47,285 nucleotides of DNA from Klebsiella planticola ATCC 33531 (GTDB taxonomy: Bacteria; Pseudomonadota; Gammaproteobacteria; Enterobacterales; Enterobacteriaceae). A program made the position numbers and the translations under genes. This document shows positions 8,083-18,075 of the stretch, piece after piece. The notes below the pieces were generated by a model. It was not told where the DNA came from and did no database searches. It was given only the letters and a program-made list of their open reading frames with translations. How positions within the stretch are numbered: position 1 is the stretch's first letter; the number at the start of each line of letters is the position of its first letter. Location: assembly GCF_000735435.1 (NCBI RefSeq), contig NZ_JMPP01000044.1, positions 1-47,285 of the forward strand, given 5' to 3'.

Positions 8083-9015
8083 TTAATCGCCCAGCCCGGC
8101 CGGGTTAATTTCTGATTGCGGGATGCTCTCCACGCCTTCGCCCCAGCGGGTAAGCACTTTGGCATAGTCACCGTTCTGAATGGCCCCGTTTAACGCGGTC
8201 TGCACCGGTTCAACCAATCCGCTGCCTTTTTTCAGCGTGACGGCGATGTGCGCCGCTTTCGGCCAGCCGCCATCCACGCTGCCCACCAGTTTGGTTTTCC
8301 CGGTCAGCGCAGCCTTCCAGGCGCCAATCACGTTCGGGCCAAAGAAGGCGTCGGCACGTCCGGACTGGATCGCCAGCGTCTGGGCGGCATCATCTTTGGT
8401 GTAGACCGGGGTAAACGGCTTCAGCCCCTTCTTCAGGTTTTCCGCATTCCACGCCAGCAGAATGGCTTCCTGGTTGGTGCCTGAGCCGACGATAATGCGC
8501 AGCCCGGCAATGTCTTCCGCCTGCTCAATTTTGCTCAGCGGGCTGCTACTCTTGACGTAAAAGCCCAGCGAGTCCTTACGATAGGTGGCAAAGTCGAACT
8601 TCTCTTTGCGCTCTTTGGTGACGGTAATATTGCTGATCGCGGCATCATATTTGCCGGAGGAGACGCCCAGCGGCCAGTCCTCCCATGACGTCGGCACCAC
8701 GTTCAGCTCCAGCCCGAGGCTATCGGCGACCAGGCGGGCGATATCAACTTCGCTGCCAAGCAGGGTCTTGTTGTCATCGGAAAATACGGTCAGCGGCGGC
8801 GAATTCAGCGCCGCCACCGCCACGGTGAATTTCCCCGGTACCGCGAAGTGATAGTTAGCTGGCAACAGGGCAATGGCCTGCGGATTTTTCGCCGTGTGCA
8901 CCGGGGCTTTATTGGCCTCCACGCTGACGCCGGTACCGTTAATGTTGACGTCCTGGGCCCATAATGGCGCGCTGAAACCCAGCGCAAGGGCCAGTAAAAG
9001 TGACTTTTTCTGCAT
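8083..9015 (-). CDS. Periplasmic amino-acid-binding protein of the same ABC importer (first copy)
   Basis: A 310-residue SBP_bac_3 protein with a 20-residue signal peptide (MQKKSLLLALALGFSAPLWA, then QDV). It shares many identical blocks with the second binding protein of the operon (FDFATYRKDS, SWEDWPLG, GSGTNQE, QSGRADAFFGP). A duplication inside the operon is likely and would widen the range of imported substrates, with both proteins served by one permease-ATPase pair. It lies between the GNAT gene and a flavin monooxygenase. The ribosome-binding site is weak (GAGAACG). Confidence 0.85.
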   Translation of the reverse strand: MQKKSLLLALALGFSAPLWAQDVNINGTGVSVEANKAPVHTAKNPQAIALLPANYHFAVPGKFTVAVAALNSPPLTVFSDDNKTLLGSEVDIARLVADSLGLELNVVPTSWEDWPLGVSSGKYDAAISNITVTKERKEKFDFATYRKDSLGFYVKSSSPLSKIEQAEDIAGLRIIVGSGTNQEAILLAWNAENLKKGLKPFTPVYTKDDAAQTLAIQSGRADAFFGPNVIGAWKAALTGKTKLVGSVDGGWPKAAHIAVTLKKGSGLVEPVQTALNGAIQNGDYAKVLTRWGEGVESIPQSEINPAGLGD

Positions 9016-9033
9016 AGCGAGCGTTCTCTGTTG

Positions 9034-10350
9034 TTATTGTTGTTGGAATTGATTAACCGGCGGCGTCAGCCCCAGGCTTTCGCGCAGCGTCGTTCCCGGA
9101 TACTCCCGACGGAACAGCCCGCGCTGCTGCAAAATCGGCACCACCCGATCGACAAAGCGCGGGAAGGTATCCGGCGTGCCGCCCTGGATAATAAAACCGT
9201 CGGCCCCTCGTTGTTCAAACCAGTGCTGCAAACCGTCGGCGACCTCCTGCGGCGTCCCGGCGAAAAGCGGGCGCGGGCTGGCGGCTTCCAGCGCGACCTG
9301 GCGCAGGGTCAGTCCGCGCTCGCGCGCGTTGCGCTTAATTTCGTCGGTGGTGCTGCGGAAGCTATTTTTGCCGAGATCGCCGATATCCGGGAACGGTTCA
9401 TCCAGCGGATACTGCGCAAAGTCGTGGTGTTCGAAATAGCGTCCGAGGTAGTTGAGGGCGTCCTCAATCGATACCAGCGCGGCGGTGGTCTGGTATTGCT
9501 GTTCGACATCGTCGGCATCGTCACCGACAATCACGCTGACGCCCTGGAAGATATGTAATTGGTTATCCTGACGACCGTAGGCCGCCAGTTGGTTCTTCAC
9601 ATCGCGATAAAACGCCTGCGCTTCTGCCAGCGACGCCTGATGGGTAAAAATGGCATCGGCATGACGCGCCGCCAGCTTTTTGCCGTCATCGGAGGCCCCG
9701 GCCTGAAAAATAATCGGCCGCCCCTGCGGCGTGCGGGAAATATTGAGCGGGCCGGCAACCTGGAAAAAATCACCGCGATGGTCGAGAGTGTGCAGTTTAT
9801 TTTTATCGAAGAATTGGCCGCTCGCTTTATTACGCACGAAGGCGTCCTCTTCCCAGGAATCCCATAATCCTTTCACCACCTGCAAATATTCATCGGCAAT
9901 CCGGTAGCGCAGCGCGTGGTCAGGATGTTGGGCGCGGGAAAAGTTCTTTGCCGACCCTTCCAGCGGCGAGGTCACCACGTTCCAGCCCGCGCGTCCCTGG
10001 CTCAGATGGTCAAGGCTGGCAAACTGTCTCGCGGTGGTAAAAGGCTCGCTGTAGGAGGTGGATAAGGTGCCCACCAGCCCGAGATTGCGGGTGACCGCCG
10101 CCAGCGTCGAGAGCACGGTCAGCGGTTCAAAGCGGTTTAAAAAATGCGGGATCGATTTCTCGTTAATATATAAACCATCGGCAACAAATAAAAAGTCCAG
10201 CTTGCCCTCTTCGGCTTTTAAGGCCGTCTGCTTGACGAACTCAAAATTAATACTGGCATCCGCCTGCGCGGCCGGATGACGCCAGGCGGACATATTTCCC
10301 GATGCGCCGTGTAATATTGTGCCCAGACGCAATTGTCGTTTTTCAGACAT
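9034..10350 (-). CDS. FMNH2-dependent monooxygenase, NtaA/SnaA/DszA family
   Basis: A 438-residue luciferase-like (two-component) monooxygenase. The family hallmarks are [20 protein letters not shown] at the N-terminus, the FLFVADG strand, [30 protein letters not shown] (residues about 99-130) and [15 protein letters not shown]. Enzymes of this group use reduced FMN from a separate reductase to cleave C-N or C-S bonds (nitrilotriacetate, dibenzothiophene sulphone, S-succinocysteine in B. subtilis YxeK). In this operon it is the best candidate for oxidising an N-acetyl S-substituted cysteine. AAGGGG precedes the ATG. No flavin reductase is encoded nearby. Confidence 0.85.
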   Translation of the reverse strand: MSEKRQLRLGTILHGASGNMSAWRHPAAQADASINFEFVKQTALKAEEGKLDFLFVADGLYINEKSIPHFLNRFEPLTVLSTLAAVTRNLGLVGTLSTSYSEPFTTARQFASLDHLSQGRAGWNVVTSPLEGSAKNFSRAQHPDHALRYRIADEYLQVVKGLWDSWEEDAFVRNKASGQFFDKNKLHTLDHRGDFFQVAGPLNISRTPQGRPIIFQAGASDDGKKLAARHADAIFTHQASLAEAQAFYRDVKNQLAAYGRQDNQLHIFQGVSVIVGDDADDVEQQYQTTAALVSIEDALNYLGRYFEHHDFAQYPLDEPFPDIGDLGKNSFRSTTDEIKRNARERGLTLRQVALEAASPRPLFAGTPQEVADGLQHWFEQRGADGFIIQGGTPDTFPRFVDRVVPILQQRGLFRREYPGTTLRESLGLTPPVNQFQQQ

Positions 10351-10402
10351 AGCAACCCCTTTCCTTGCCGAAAATGAAAACAGAAGCCCGAACGCTCAGG
10401 CG

Positions 10403-11524
10403 TCAGATCTGGCGTAAAGCCTGCTCCGCCAGCGCCGCAAAATAGCGGGCCGCCGGGGCAATTAAGTTGTCATCCGGGTTGTAGGCCGGGTGGTGAAGAC
10501 CGAATTCGCTGGCGCTGCCGATGCTGACAAACGCGCCGGGAATATGCTGCAGGTAGACGGCGAAATCTTCGCCGCCCATATGCAGATCCGCATGACGGGT
10601 GCGGTAGCCGGACTGCGCGGCAACCTCGCTGGCAAATGCCGCCCAGCGTGGGTCATTGACCAACGCCGTAGGACCGGCGTACCAGAAGACGTCGATTTGC
10701 GCGCCAAAGGCGCTGGCGAAACCGGCGGCAATGTCGCTGACCCGCGCCTTGACCCGCTGCTGCACCTCGCTGCTGTGGGTACGCAGGGTTCCTTCGAGCT
10801 CCACGCTTTCCGGCAGCACGTTCCAGGTATTGCCGCCCTGGATCCGCGTCACGCTCAGGACCACCGAATCGAGGGTATTGACCTCGCGGCTGGCCACGCT
10901 CTGCAGGACGGTGACCAGCTGGCTGGCCAGTAAAATCGCATCTTTGCCTTCGTGCGGGCGGGCGGCATGCGCCCCTTTGCCGGTAACTTTAAAGACGAAG
11001 CGATCGACGTTGGCGTAAAACGCCCCGCCGCGGGTAGCAAACTCGCCCAGCGGCAGACCGGGTTCATTATGCATACCGAAGATCGCCGCGACCCCCTCCA
11101 GCGCCCCGGCGCGAATCAGGGTTTTCGCCCCGCCAAAGTTCTCTTCCGCCGGCTGGAACAGAATCCGGACCCGCCCCGGGAGCGTCGCTTCGCGTTCTTT
11201 CAGCAGCAGCGCCGCCCCCAGCATCACGCTGGTGTGAATATCATGGCCGCAGGCGTGCATCACCCCCTCGTTTTGCGAGCGATACGGCAAACCGGTGGCC
11301 TCCGCAATCGGCAGCGCGTCGATATCGGCACGCAGGGCGATAATCTTATCGCCGCTGCCCACTTCGACCACCAGGCCGGTTTTCAGCTCATAGGGCAGCA
11401 CCCGCAGGCCGCCGCTCTCAAGCCAGTCACGGATGCGCGCGGTGGTCGCCACCTCCTGCAAGGAGAGTTCCGGGTACTGATGCAGCTCGCGCCGCCAGGT
11501 AATCAGCTGTTGTTCAAAGCTCAT
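10403..11524 (-). CDS. M20-family amidohydrolase (N-acyl amino-acid deacylase type)
   Basis: A 373-residue metallo-aminoacylase of the hippurate hydrolase/YxeP group. Metal-binding residues are visible: C92 and H94 (MHACGHD), E127-E128 (PAEENFGGAK), H152 (GMHN) and a late His in GLHHPAYNPDD. The middle inserted domain runs from about residue 165 to 280. Its start overlaps the end of the upstream monooxygenase by 4 bases (ATGA), so the two are translationally coupled. By analogy with the B. subtilis S-(2-succino)cysteine and S-alkylcysteine pathways it would release cysteine from N-acetylcysteine after C-S cleavage. Other N-acyl substrates remain possible. Confidence 0.87.
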   Translation of the reverse strand: MSFEQQLITWRRELHQYPELSLQEVATTARIRDWLESGGLRVLPYELKTGLVVEVGSGDKIIALRADIDALPIAEATGLPYRSQNEGVMHACGHDIHTSVMLGAALLLKEREATLPGRVRILFQPAEENFGGAKTLIRAGALEGVAAIFGMHNEPGLPLGEFATRGGAFYANVDRFVFKVTGKGAHAARPHEGKDAILLASQLVTVLQSVASREVNTLDSVVLSVTRIQGGNTWNVLPESVELEGTLRTHSSEVQQRVKARVSDIAAGFASAFGAQIDVFWYAGPTALVNDPRWAAFASEVAAQSGYRTRHADLHMGGEDFAVYLQHIPGAFVSIGSASEFGLHHPAYNPDDNLIAPAARYFAALAEQALRQI

Positions 11525-12522
11525 GACAGCGCCTCCGCACCAAGATGGGCCTGGGCCAGCAGGCGCAATGAGTCGAGACGCGTCTGCCCTTCGCTGAGCG
11601 GCGTATCGATAATGAATTCGTCAATATTCCAGGCGCTATGCAGGGCGTCGAGCTGCGCTTTAACCTCGTCTGCGGTTCCTGCCAACAGCGAGGCGTCGCG
11701 GCGGGCGATGCGAACCGGCGGACTTCCGGCCTGACGGGCAAAGGTGGCCGCCTGGGCTTCGCTACCTACCGTTACCCGCTGGCCGTTTTCCAGTTCGACG
11801 CCCCAGACTTCAACCTGTTTCGCCAGCTCAATCGCCGTGGCGCTATCCTCCGCCACGATGACCTGCACCGCGACGATGGCGTCCCGGCGGCTGAGGGCGC
11901 GCCAGCGGGTCAGGACATCACGCAGCAGGGTTTTATCGCCATTAAGATGGGCGGCAAAGACAAAGTTCCAGTCCAGTTGAGCGGCCAGCTGGGCGCTTTC
12001 GAGGCTGGCGCCGAGCAGGAACCCGTCGGCGCGGCGCGGGGGGATTGGCGTGGCGCGCAGGCTCTCTTCCCCTGCGGCATCGGTGAGCGACAGCCAGTTA
12101 TCCAGCTGCGCGAGGCGGTCGGCAAAGGTTCCCCCTTCTTCAGGATGCAATCCCTGTTGCAGAGCGCGGGTGGACAGCGGCAGGCCGCCCGGGGCTTTAC
12201 CGACGCCCAGATCGACGCGGCCAGGCGCTATCGAGGCCAGCAGGTTGAAGTTTTCCGCCACTTTATACGGGCTGTAGTGCTGTAGCATGACGCCGCCGGA
12301 ACCGACGCGAATCTGCCGGGTCTGGCCGAGGATCCAGGCGATCACCACTTCCGGCGACGGGCTGGCTAATTGATCGGTATTATGGTGCTCGGCAATCCAG
12401 AAGCGGTGATAGCCCCAGGCCTCCGCCTGTTGCGCCAACGTTAATGTACGCGTCAGCGCCTGAGCGGCCGTTTCTCCCGCCGCCAGCGGACTTTTATCCA
12501 GGATACTGATTCGATAAGACAT
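11521..12522 (-). CDS. LLM-class flavin-dependent oxidoreductase (first gene of the operon)
   Basis: A 333-residue single-domain luciferase-like protein of the MsnO8/YtmO type: SILDKSPLAAGETA at the N-terminus, AEAWGYHRFWIAEHHN, and LLASIAPGRVDLGVGKAPGG. It differs in family from the second monooxygenase of the operon, so two separate oxidation steps or two substrates are likely. It opens the operon. The 105-base gap upstream (12523-12627), after the P-loop kinase gene, should hold the promoter, but no convincing -10/-35 pair was found. The ribosome-binding site is weak. Confidence 0.85.
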   Translation of the reverse strand: MSYRISILDKSPLAAGETAAQALTRTLTLAQQAEAWGYHRFWIAEHHNTDQLASPSPEVVIAWILGQTRQIRVGSGGVMLQHYSPYKVAENFNLLASIAPGRVDLGVGKAPGGLPLSTRALQQGLHPEEGGTFADRLAQLDNWLSLTDAAGEESLRATPIPPRRADGFLLGASLESAQLAAQLDWNFVFAAHLNGDKTLLRDVLTRWRALSRRDAIVAVQVIVAEDSATAIELAKQVEVWGVELENGQRVTVGSEAQAATFARQAGSPPVRIARRDASLLAGTADEVKAQLDALHSAWNIDEFIIDTPLSEGQTRLDSLRLLAQAHLGAEALS

Positions 12523-12627
12523 TTCGCAGGCTCGTATTAATTAACATGCCTGCATTATTAGAATCTGCCGCGGCCACTGAGAAACAATTTATTTACATGT
12601 ACTCTGCCGGAAAATAGATATACGCCC

Positions 12628-13173
12628 TCAACCCGGCGCCGCCTGCCGCTGTAGCTGGCGGATAAAATCCTCGGTCTGCCGCGGGTGACCCAGGCGTACG
12701 AAGCGAATATGTCGATACGCCGGGTCGGCCATATCAGACTGATAACGCTGGCGATTTTTCTTCCAGGTTTTGAGGGTCCACCAGATAATGGAGTCGCGGC
12801 TGAGGAAGGCGCGACGGAAGCTTTCACGGTTGCCGGTTCCCGGCCACAGCTCCTGACCGCGGCTTGCCCGGGAGATGGCCCGCCAGACGGCCTGGCGCAG
12901 AGTTCGGGCGAAACCATAATCCACCCACACCACCAGATCGACATTGCGCCACTTAACCGGGCGGCTGCGGTTATAATTGCCGTCCAGCACCCAGCCGGAG
13001 GCCTCGGTGGCCGCAGCCACCCTGGCGAAGAATACCTCATCCGGCTCGCCCTGCCAGTCCGCGCGCCAGTAAAGCCTGTCCATCTCAATGTAGGGAACGG
13101 ACAGGATCTGCGCGAGCCTTCGCGCCAGCGTCGATTTACCGACGCCGCTGGTACCCACTACGTTGATATTCAT
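12628..13173 (-). CDS. P-loop kinase-like ATPase (adenylate-kinase/FlaR-like, 'topology modulation' group)
   Basis: A 181-residue cytosolic protein. Walker A is GTSGVGKST at residues 8-16 right after the first strand, followed by LARRLAQILSVPYIEMDRLYW, the usual base/acceptor region of small nucleoside- or shikimate-kinase-like proteins, and GWVLDGNYN (the second strand with an aspartate). Such proteins are widely annotated as AAA or adenylate-kinase-like, and their substrate is not known. It stands alone between the sulphur operon and the cupin gene, on the same strand as both. Confidence 0.8.
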   Translation of the reverse strand: MNINVVGTSGVGKSTLARRLAQILSVPYIEMDRLYWRADWQGEPDEVFFARVAAATEASGWVLDGNYNRSRPVKWRNVDLVVWVDYGFARTLRQAVWRAISRASRGQELWPGTGNRESFRRAFLSRDSIIWWTLKTWKKNRQRYQSDMADPAYRHIRFVRLGHPRQTEDFIRQLQRQAAPG

Positions 13174-13290
13174 CGCTGTCTCTCAGCCGTTGCGCCGCTG
13201 AGAATCATAGCCCGAAAAAGCCCGATGGCGCTACCGGCAGGCCGCAAAGGCGGGCGTCGGGGTCTCCCGCCTGCCGGCAAACGGCGACGA

Positions 13291-13689
13291 TTAGTTTGCC
13301 GGATATTGCTCGTCGGTCACTTTTTCCAGCCAGGTGACCGGGCTGCCGTTTTCGGCTTCGGCAATCGCAATATGCACCATTGCAGTATCGCTGCTGGCAC
13401 CGTGCCAGTGCTTAACCCCCGGTGGAATCCAGGCAATATCGCCCTGATTCAGCGCCTGCGCCTCCTTGCCCCACTCCTGTAGCCAGCCGCGACCCTGGGT
13501 GACGATCAGCGTCTGACCCAGCGGATGGGTGTGCCAGGCGGTACGCGCGCCGGGCTCAAAGGTGACCGTCGCACCGCCCACTTTTGCCGGTTCGCTGGCC
13601 TGGAACGGCGCATCAATACGAACATCGCCGGTAAACCAGCTGTCCGGACCTTTTCTCGAAGGCTGTGAGCCGCTACGAATAATGTTCAT
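13291..13689 (-). CDS. Single-domain cupin protein
   Basis: A 132-residue cupin. Motif 1 is GARTAWHTHPLGQTLIVTQGRG (two His and a Gln where Glu is usual) and motif 2 is GDIAWIPPGVKHWHGAS. It resembles the small cupins often annotated as carboxymuconolactone decarboxylase-like or quercetin-dioxygenase-like; the reaction is unknown. I chose the ATG at 13689 because GAGG lies 7-8 bases upstream and the family usually starts MxIIRSGSQPS. The longer reading frame has no such site. It is divergent from a LysR-type regulator 113 bases away, which probably controls it. Confidence 0.87.
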   Translation of the reverse strand: MNIIRSGSQPSRKGPDSWFTGDVRIDAPFQASEPAKVGGATVTFEPGARTAWHTHPLGQTLIVTQGRGWLQEWGKEAQALNQGDIAWIPPGVKHWHGASSDTAMVHIAIAEAENGSPVTWLEKVTDEQYPAN

Positions 13690-13790
13690 TTCTGTTCCTC
13701 TCAACATGACGTGTCTGTTCAAAGTAGCGCAATCTGGCAACGAGGATTAGACTGCAAAATCAGAAAAGAACCATGAGCAAAATTCATTAA

Positions 13791-14690
<900 letters not shown>

Positions 14691-14879
14691 ACTCATTGAT
14701 ATTTAAGCAAGTGCGGTCGAGAAATGTTTTACGTGCGTGACTATCTCGATACGTGTAGGATGCTGCGCCATGCTCTGCTTATCTCCTACGTCAGAATGAT
14801 GGGAAAGCCAGCATAACGTGCTGCTACTCAGCGGTGCGATGAACCACTCATGGACATTGACAGGAAAATGGGTACATCA

Positions 14880-16343
14880 ATGAATACAAAGCAACACTCG
14901 ACGGCGGAACACCATGCCGCCAGACGTCACTGGCTCAACTCTCAGGAATCGGGCTATCACAAAGCGATGGGCAACCGTCAGGTGCAGATGATTGCCATCG
15001 GCGGCGCCATCGGTACCGGTCTGTTCCTCGGCGCAGGCGCGCGTTTACAGATGGCTGGCCCCGCGCTGGCGCTGGTTTATCTGGTCTGCGGCCTGTTCTC
15101 GTTCTTTATCTTACGCGCCCTCGGCGAACTGGTGCTGCATCGTCCTTCCAGCGGCAGTTTCGTCTCCTACGCCCGCGAGTTTTTGGGTGAAAAAGCGGCC
15201 TACGTCGCCGGCTGGATGTACTTCGTTAACTGGGCGATGACCGGGATAGTCGATATCACCGCCGTGGCGCTGTATATGCACTACTGGGGCGCCTTTGGCG
15301 ACGTCCCGCAGTGGGTCTTCGCGCTCGGGGCGCTGGCGATCGTCGGTACCATGAACATGATAGGCGTGAAGTGGTTCGCCGAAATGGAGTTCTGGTTCGC
15401 CCTGATCAAGGTGCTGGCGATTGTCGCCTTCCTGGTGGTAGGGACCATTTTCCTCGGCAGCGGTAAACCGCTGGACGGGAATGCCACCGGCTTCCACCTG
15501 ATTACCGATAACGGCGGTCTGTTCCCGCACGGGCTGATGCCTGCGCTGGTGCTGGTTCAGGGGGTGGTGTTCGCCTTTGCCTCCATCGAACTGGTCGGGA
15601 CCGCCGCCGGTGAGTGCAAAGAGCCGCAGACGATGGTGCCGCGCGCGATCAACAGCGTGATCTGGCGTATCGGCCTGTTCTACGTCGGCTCGGTGCTGCT
15701 GCTGGTGCTGCTGCTGCCGTGGAATGCCTATCAGGCCGGGCAAAGCCCGTTTGTGACCTTCTTCTCGAAGCTGGGCGTGCCGTACATCGGTAGCGTGATG
15801 AATATCGTGGTGCTCACCGCCGCGCTCTCCAGCCTCAACTCTGGCCTGTACTGCACCGGACGTATTCTGCGTTCGATGTCGATGGGCGGCTCCGCGCCGA
15901 AGTTTATGTCGAAGATGAGCCGTCATCAGGTGCCCTATGCCGGGATTCTGGCCACGCTGGCGGTGTATGTCGTCGGGGTGTTCCTGAACTATCTGGTGCC
16001 GTCGCAGGTCTTCGAAATCGTCTTAAACGTGGCTTCGCTGGGGATTATCGCGTCGTGGGGCTTTATCGTGGTCTGCCAGATGCGCCTGCGTAAAGCGATT
16101 AAGGAAGGTAAAGCGGCGGACGTGAGCTTTAAAATGCCGGGCGCGCCGTTCACCTCCTGGCTGACCCTGTTGTTCCTGCTCAGCGTGCTGGTGCTGATGG
16201 CCTTCGATTACCCGAACGGTACCTATACCATCGGTTCAATTCCGCTGATTGCGGTACTGCTGGTGGCCGGCTGGTTCGGCGTACGTAAACGCGTTCACGC
16301 GGTGCATAGCACGGCGCCTGGCGCACAACCTACGCAAAAATAA
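14880..16343 (+). CDS. ansP: L-asparagine permease AnsP
   Basis: A 487-residue amino-acid permease (APC superfamily) with about 12 hydrophobic segments. It matches E. coli AnsP nearly residue for residue through GYHKAMGNRQVQMIAIGGAI, GAGARLQMAGPALALVYL and VNWAMTGIVDITAVALYM. It imports L-asparagine across the inner membrane. The start is uncertain: the ATG at 14880 gives an E. coli-like N-terminus but AGGA is 14 bases away, and an in-frame ATG at 14868 has AGGAAA almost adjacent. In E. coli ansP adjoins yncE and yncG; here yncE is kept close and yncG is separated by an insertion. Confidence 0.93.
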   Translation: MNTKQHSTAEHHAARRHWLNSQESGYHKAMGNRQVQMIAIGGAIGTGLFLGAGARLQMAGPALALVYLVCGLFSFFILRALGELVLHRPSSGSFVSYAREFLGEKAAYVAGWMYFVNWAMTGIVDITAVALYMHYWGAFGDVPQWVFALGALAIVGTMNMIGVKWFAEMEFWFALIKVLAIVAFLVVGTIFLGSGKPLDGNATGFHLITDNGGLFPHGLMPALVLVQGVVFAFASIELVGTAAGECKEPQTMVPRAINSVIWRIGLFYVGSVLLLVLLLPWNAYQAGQSPFVTFFSKLGVPYIGSVMNIVVLTAALSSLNSGLYCTGRILRSMSMGGSAPKFMSKMSRHQVPYAGILATLAVYVVGVFLNYLVPSQVFEIVLNVASLGIIASWGFIVVCQMRLRKAIKEGKAADVSFKMPGAPFTSWLTLLFLLSVLVLMAFDYPNGTYTIGSIPLIAVLLVAGWFGVRKRVHAVHSTAPGAQPTQK

Positions 16344-16350
16344 CGTTATC

Positions 16351-16378
16351 GCGGTTTGTCCGTCACCGGGCAAACCGC
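16351..16378. terminator. Stem-loop terminator after ansP
   Basis: GCGGTTTG (16351-16358) pairs with CAAACCGC (16371-16378), extendable by three pairs including a wobble. It is 8 bases after the ansP stop and just before the end of the convergent lipoprotein gene. No strong T run is present. Confidence 0.5.
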
Positions 16379-16388
16379 CGCTTGCTGC

Positions 16389-16610
16389 TTAGTTATCTTC
16401 CACCAGCTGCGACACATCGCTGCTGTTAATCTGGCGACGGTTGCCGGATTCATCCACATAGCTGGTCATACCGGTGTCTTTATCCAGACGCGGCTTACCC
16501 TGAGTCACAATGGTCTGCCCGCTTTTCGTCGTCATGACATAGTTTGAAGTACAACCCGCAAGCAGTGCCAGCATCGCGCCAGCGCACAGAACCATAAATG
16601 GCTTATTCAT
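16389..16610 (-). CDS. YgdI/YgdR-family small lipoprotein
   Basis: A 73-residue secreted lipoprotein. The signal peptide MNKPFMVLCAGAMLALLAG ends in the lipobox LAGC, so Cys-20 is the lipidated residue. The mature part (SNYVMTTKSGQTIVTQGKP, then TGMTSYVDESGNRRQINSSDV) is the DUF903 SH3-like domain of E. coli YgdI and YgdR, whose role is unknown. GGAGG lies 5 bases before the ATG at 16610. It lies between ansP and yncE; as I recall, E. coli has no such gene at this spot. Confidence 0.85.
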   Translation of the reverse strand: MNKPFMVLCAGAMLALLAGCTSNYVMTTKSGQTIVTQGKPRLDKDTGMTSYVDESGNRRQINSSDVSQLVEDN

Positions 16611-16754
16611 ACATCCTCCAGAATGATTAATTCCGCCAGGCAGCAGGCGGCAAAACGATGATTGTAAAACCATAACGGCTATCGGGCCAATAAGTGTTTG
16701 TAACAGAGGGTGATTCCGGCGGGCGGGAGGGGTTTCCCCCTCCTCAATCATGAC

Positions 16755-17816
16755 TTACAGCGCGATACGGATAACGTCATCCGGCTGGGTCGCTTCTTTC
16801 TGACGGGTGGATTCCTGCTTCACGCTGACGTACAGCGTTTTACCGTCGGCGGAGAGCGCCAGGCTGTTCGGGAAGGTTGGCGTTTTGAAGGTTTTAACCA
16901 CTTTGTAAGTTTTACCATCAATCACGCTGACTTCACCGGCTTTACGATGCGTCACGTAGGCTTCATTGCGCGTCGGGTTGAACAGCACCGCCAGGGATTC
17001 CGGCGCGGCGATTTTCTCCAGCACTTTCCCGTCACGCAGGTCAACAACCAGCACTTCCGGCTGTTTGCTGTCGGTGATGAAGGCGCGGTGACCGGCGGTA
17101 TCGAGGCTCAGGTTCAGATAGAAGTGCTCTTTACCGTCATCCTGCAGCTTTTTACGGCTCAGAATTTTGTTGCTCTCGCTGTCGATGGTCAGCAGTTCGC
17201 CATCGGCGTTGGTCGTGTAGATTCGCTTCGCGTCAGCATCCACCGCCAGGCCGGTCGCCATGGCGCCGGTATTGGTGATCGTGTCTTTCAGCGTCAGCTT
17301 TTCACCATCCACAACCCAGATCACGCTCTCTTTACCCAGCCCGGTGATATAGACCGTGTTGGTTTTTTCATTGACCGCCAGCTCACGCGGCGCCAGCGGA
17401 CGCACGGTTTCACTGCGCTGACGATTGTCGAGCACCAGACGGCCTTTCACCGCGCCGGTTTTCGCGTCAATGGCAGTAACGGTGCTGTCAGTGGTGTTAC
17501 CAAACCACAGCGTTTGCGTAGCGTTATTGATCGTCGCACCGAACGGTTTCAGATCGTTATGAATAACCTGCGTCACCTCCAGCGTGGTCGGGTCGAGACG
17601 ATAAACAATCCCGCCTTTGTCCAGTGAACGGCTTTGAGAAGTTGCGACCCACAGCGCATTTTCCTGCTGGCTGTAAGCCATTTCGTATGCGCCCTTACCG
17701 ACCGCCTTGCGCAACATTTCTTCTGCCGCGTGAGCGCTGAAGCTCCCTGCCAGCAGTAAAGAGGTTAATAACAGTGAACGACGCAGACGCGGCGCGGACA
17801 GATGACGTAATGACAT
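16755..17816 (-). CDS. yncE: YncE, periplasmic beta-propeller protein
   Basis: A 353-residue protein, the same length as E. coli YncE. A signal peptide of about 30 residues ends SFSAHA-AEE. The mature part is a seven-bladed propeller with repeated blocks such as VWVVDGEKL, IYTTNADGELLTID, AFITDSKQPEVLVVD and VYVTHRKAGEVSVIDGKTYKVVKTF. E. coli YncE is exported, iron-repressed through Fur and reported to bind single-stranded DNA in vitro; its role is unclear. GGGAG precedes the ATG at 17816. It is divergent from pqqU, and a Fur-box-like site lies between them. Confidence 0.93.
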   Translation of the reverse strand: MSLRHLSAPRLRRSLLLTSLLLAGSFSAHAAEEMLRKAVGKGAYEMAYSQQENALWVATSQSRSLDKGGIVYRLDPTTLEVTQVIHNDLKPFGATINNATQTLWFGNTTDSTVTAIDAKTGAVKGRLVLDNRQRSETVRPLAPRELAVNEKTNTVYITGLGKESVIWVVDGEKLTLKDTITNTGAMATGLAVDADAKRIYTTNADGELLTIDSESNKILSRKKLQDDGKEHFYLNLSLDTAGHRAFITDSKQPEVLVVDLRDGKVLEKIAAPESLAVLFNPTRNEAYVTHRKAGEVSVIDGKTYKVVKTFKTPTFPNSLALSADGKTLYVSVKQESTRQKEATQPDDVIRIAL

Positions 17817-17901
17817 GACGACTCCCTTGAATAAAACACTATGTGCCTGCTCGACATTGCTTCCCTGACGCAAAGTCCTGGCTTTGCGTTCATTTTCAAA
17901 T

Positions 17902-17920
17902 GCGAATAGTAATCATTATT
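17902..17920. promoter_or_regulatory. Fur box between yncE and pqqU
   Basis: GCGAATAGTAATCATTATT matches the 19-base Fur consensus at 14 positions, with the right half (TAATCATTAT) intact. A second, weaker half-site (ATAATCATT) lies about 45 bases further on. The position 86 bases before yncE and about 155 before pqqU allows iron control of yncE, as known in E. coli, and perhaps of pqqU. Confidence 0.7.
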
Positions 17921-18075
17921 TGGCATGAAGTGGAGCGTTATTTATTAAAACCGACGGCGAAAATAATCATTCGGTGCCATTATTTAACGAAAATAACGTT
18001 AATAATTTTCAAAAAATTACAAAAGGGTTAACATATGGACATATGTTCCGTTTGGTTCGTTTTACGAGTAGCTTT

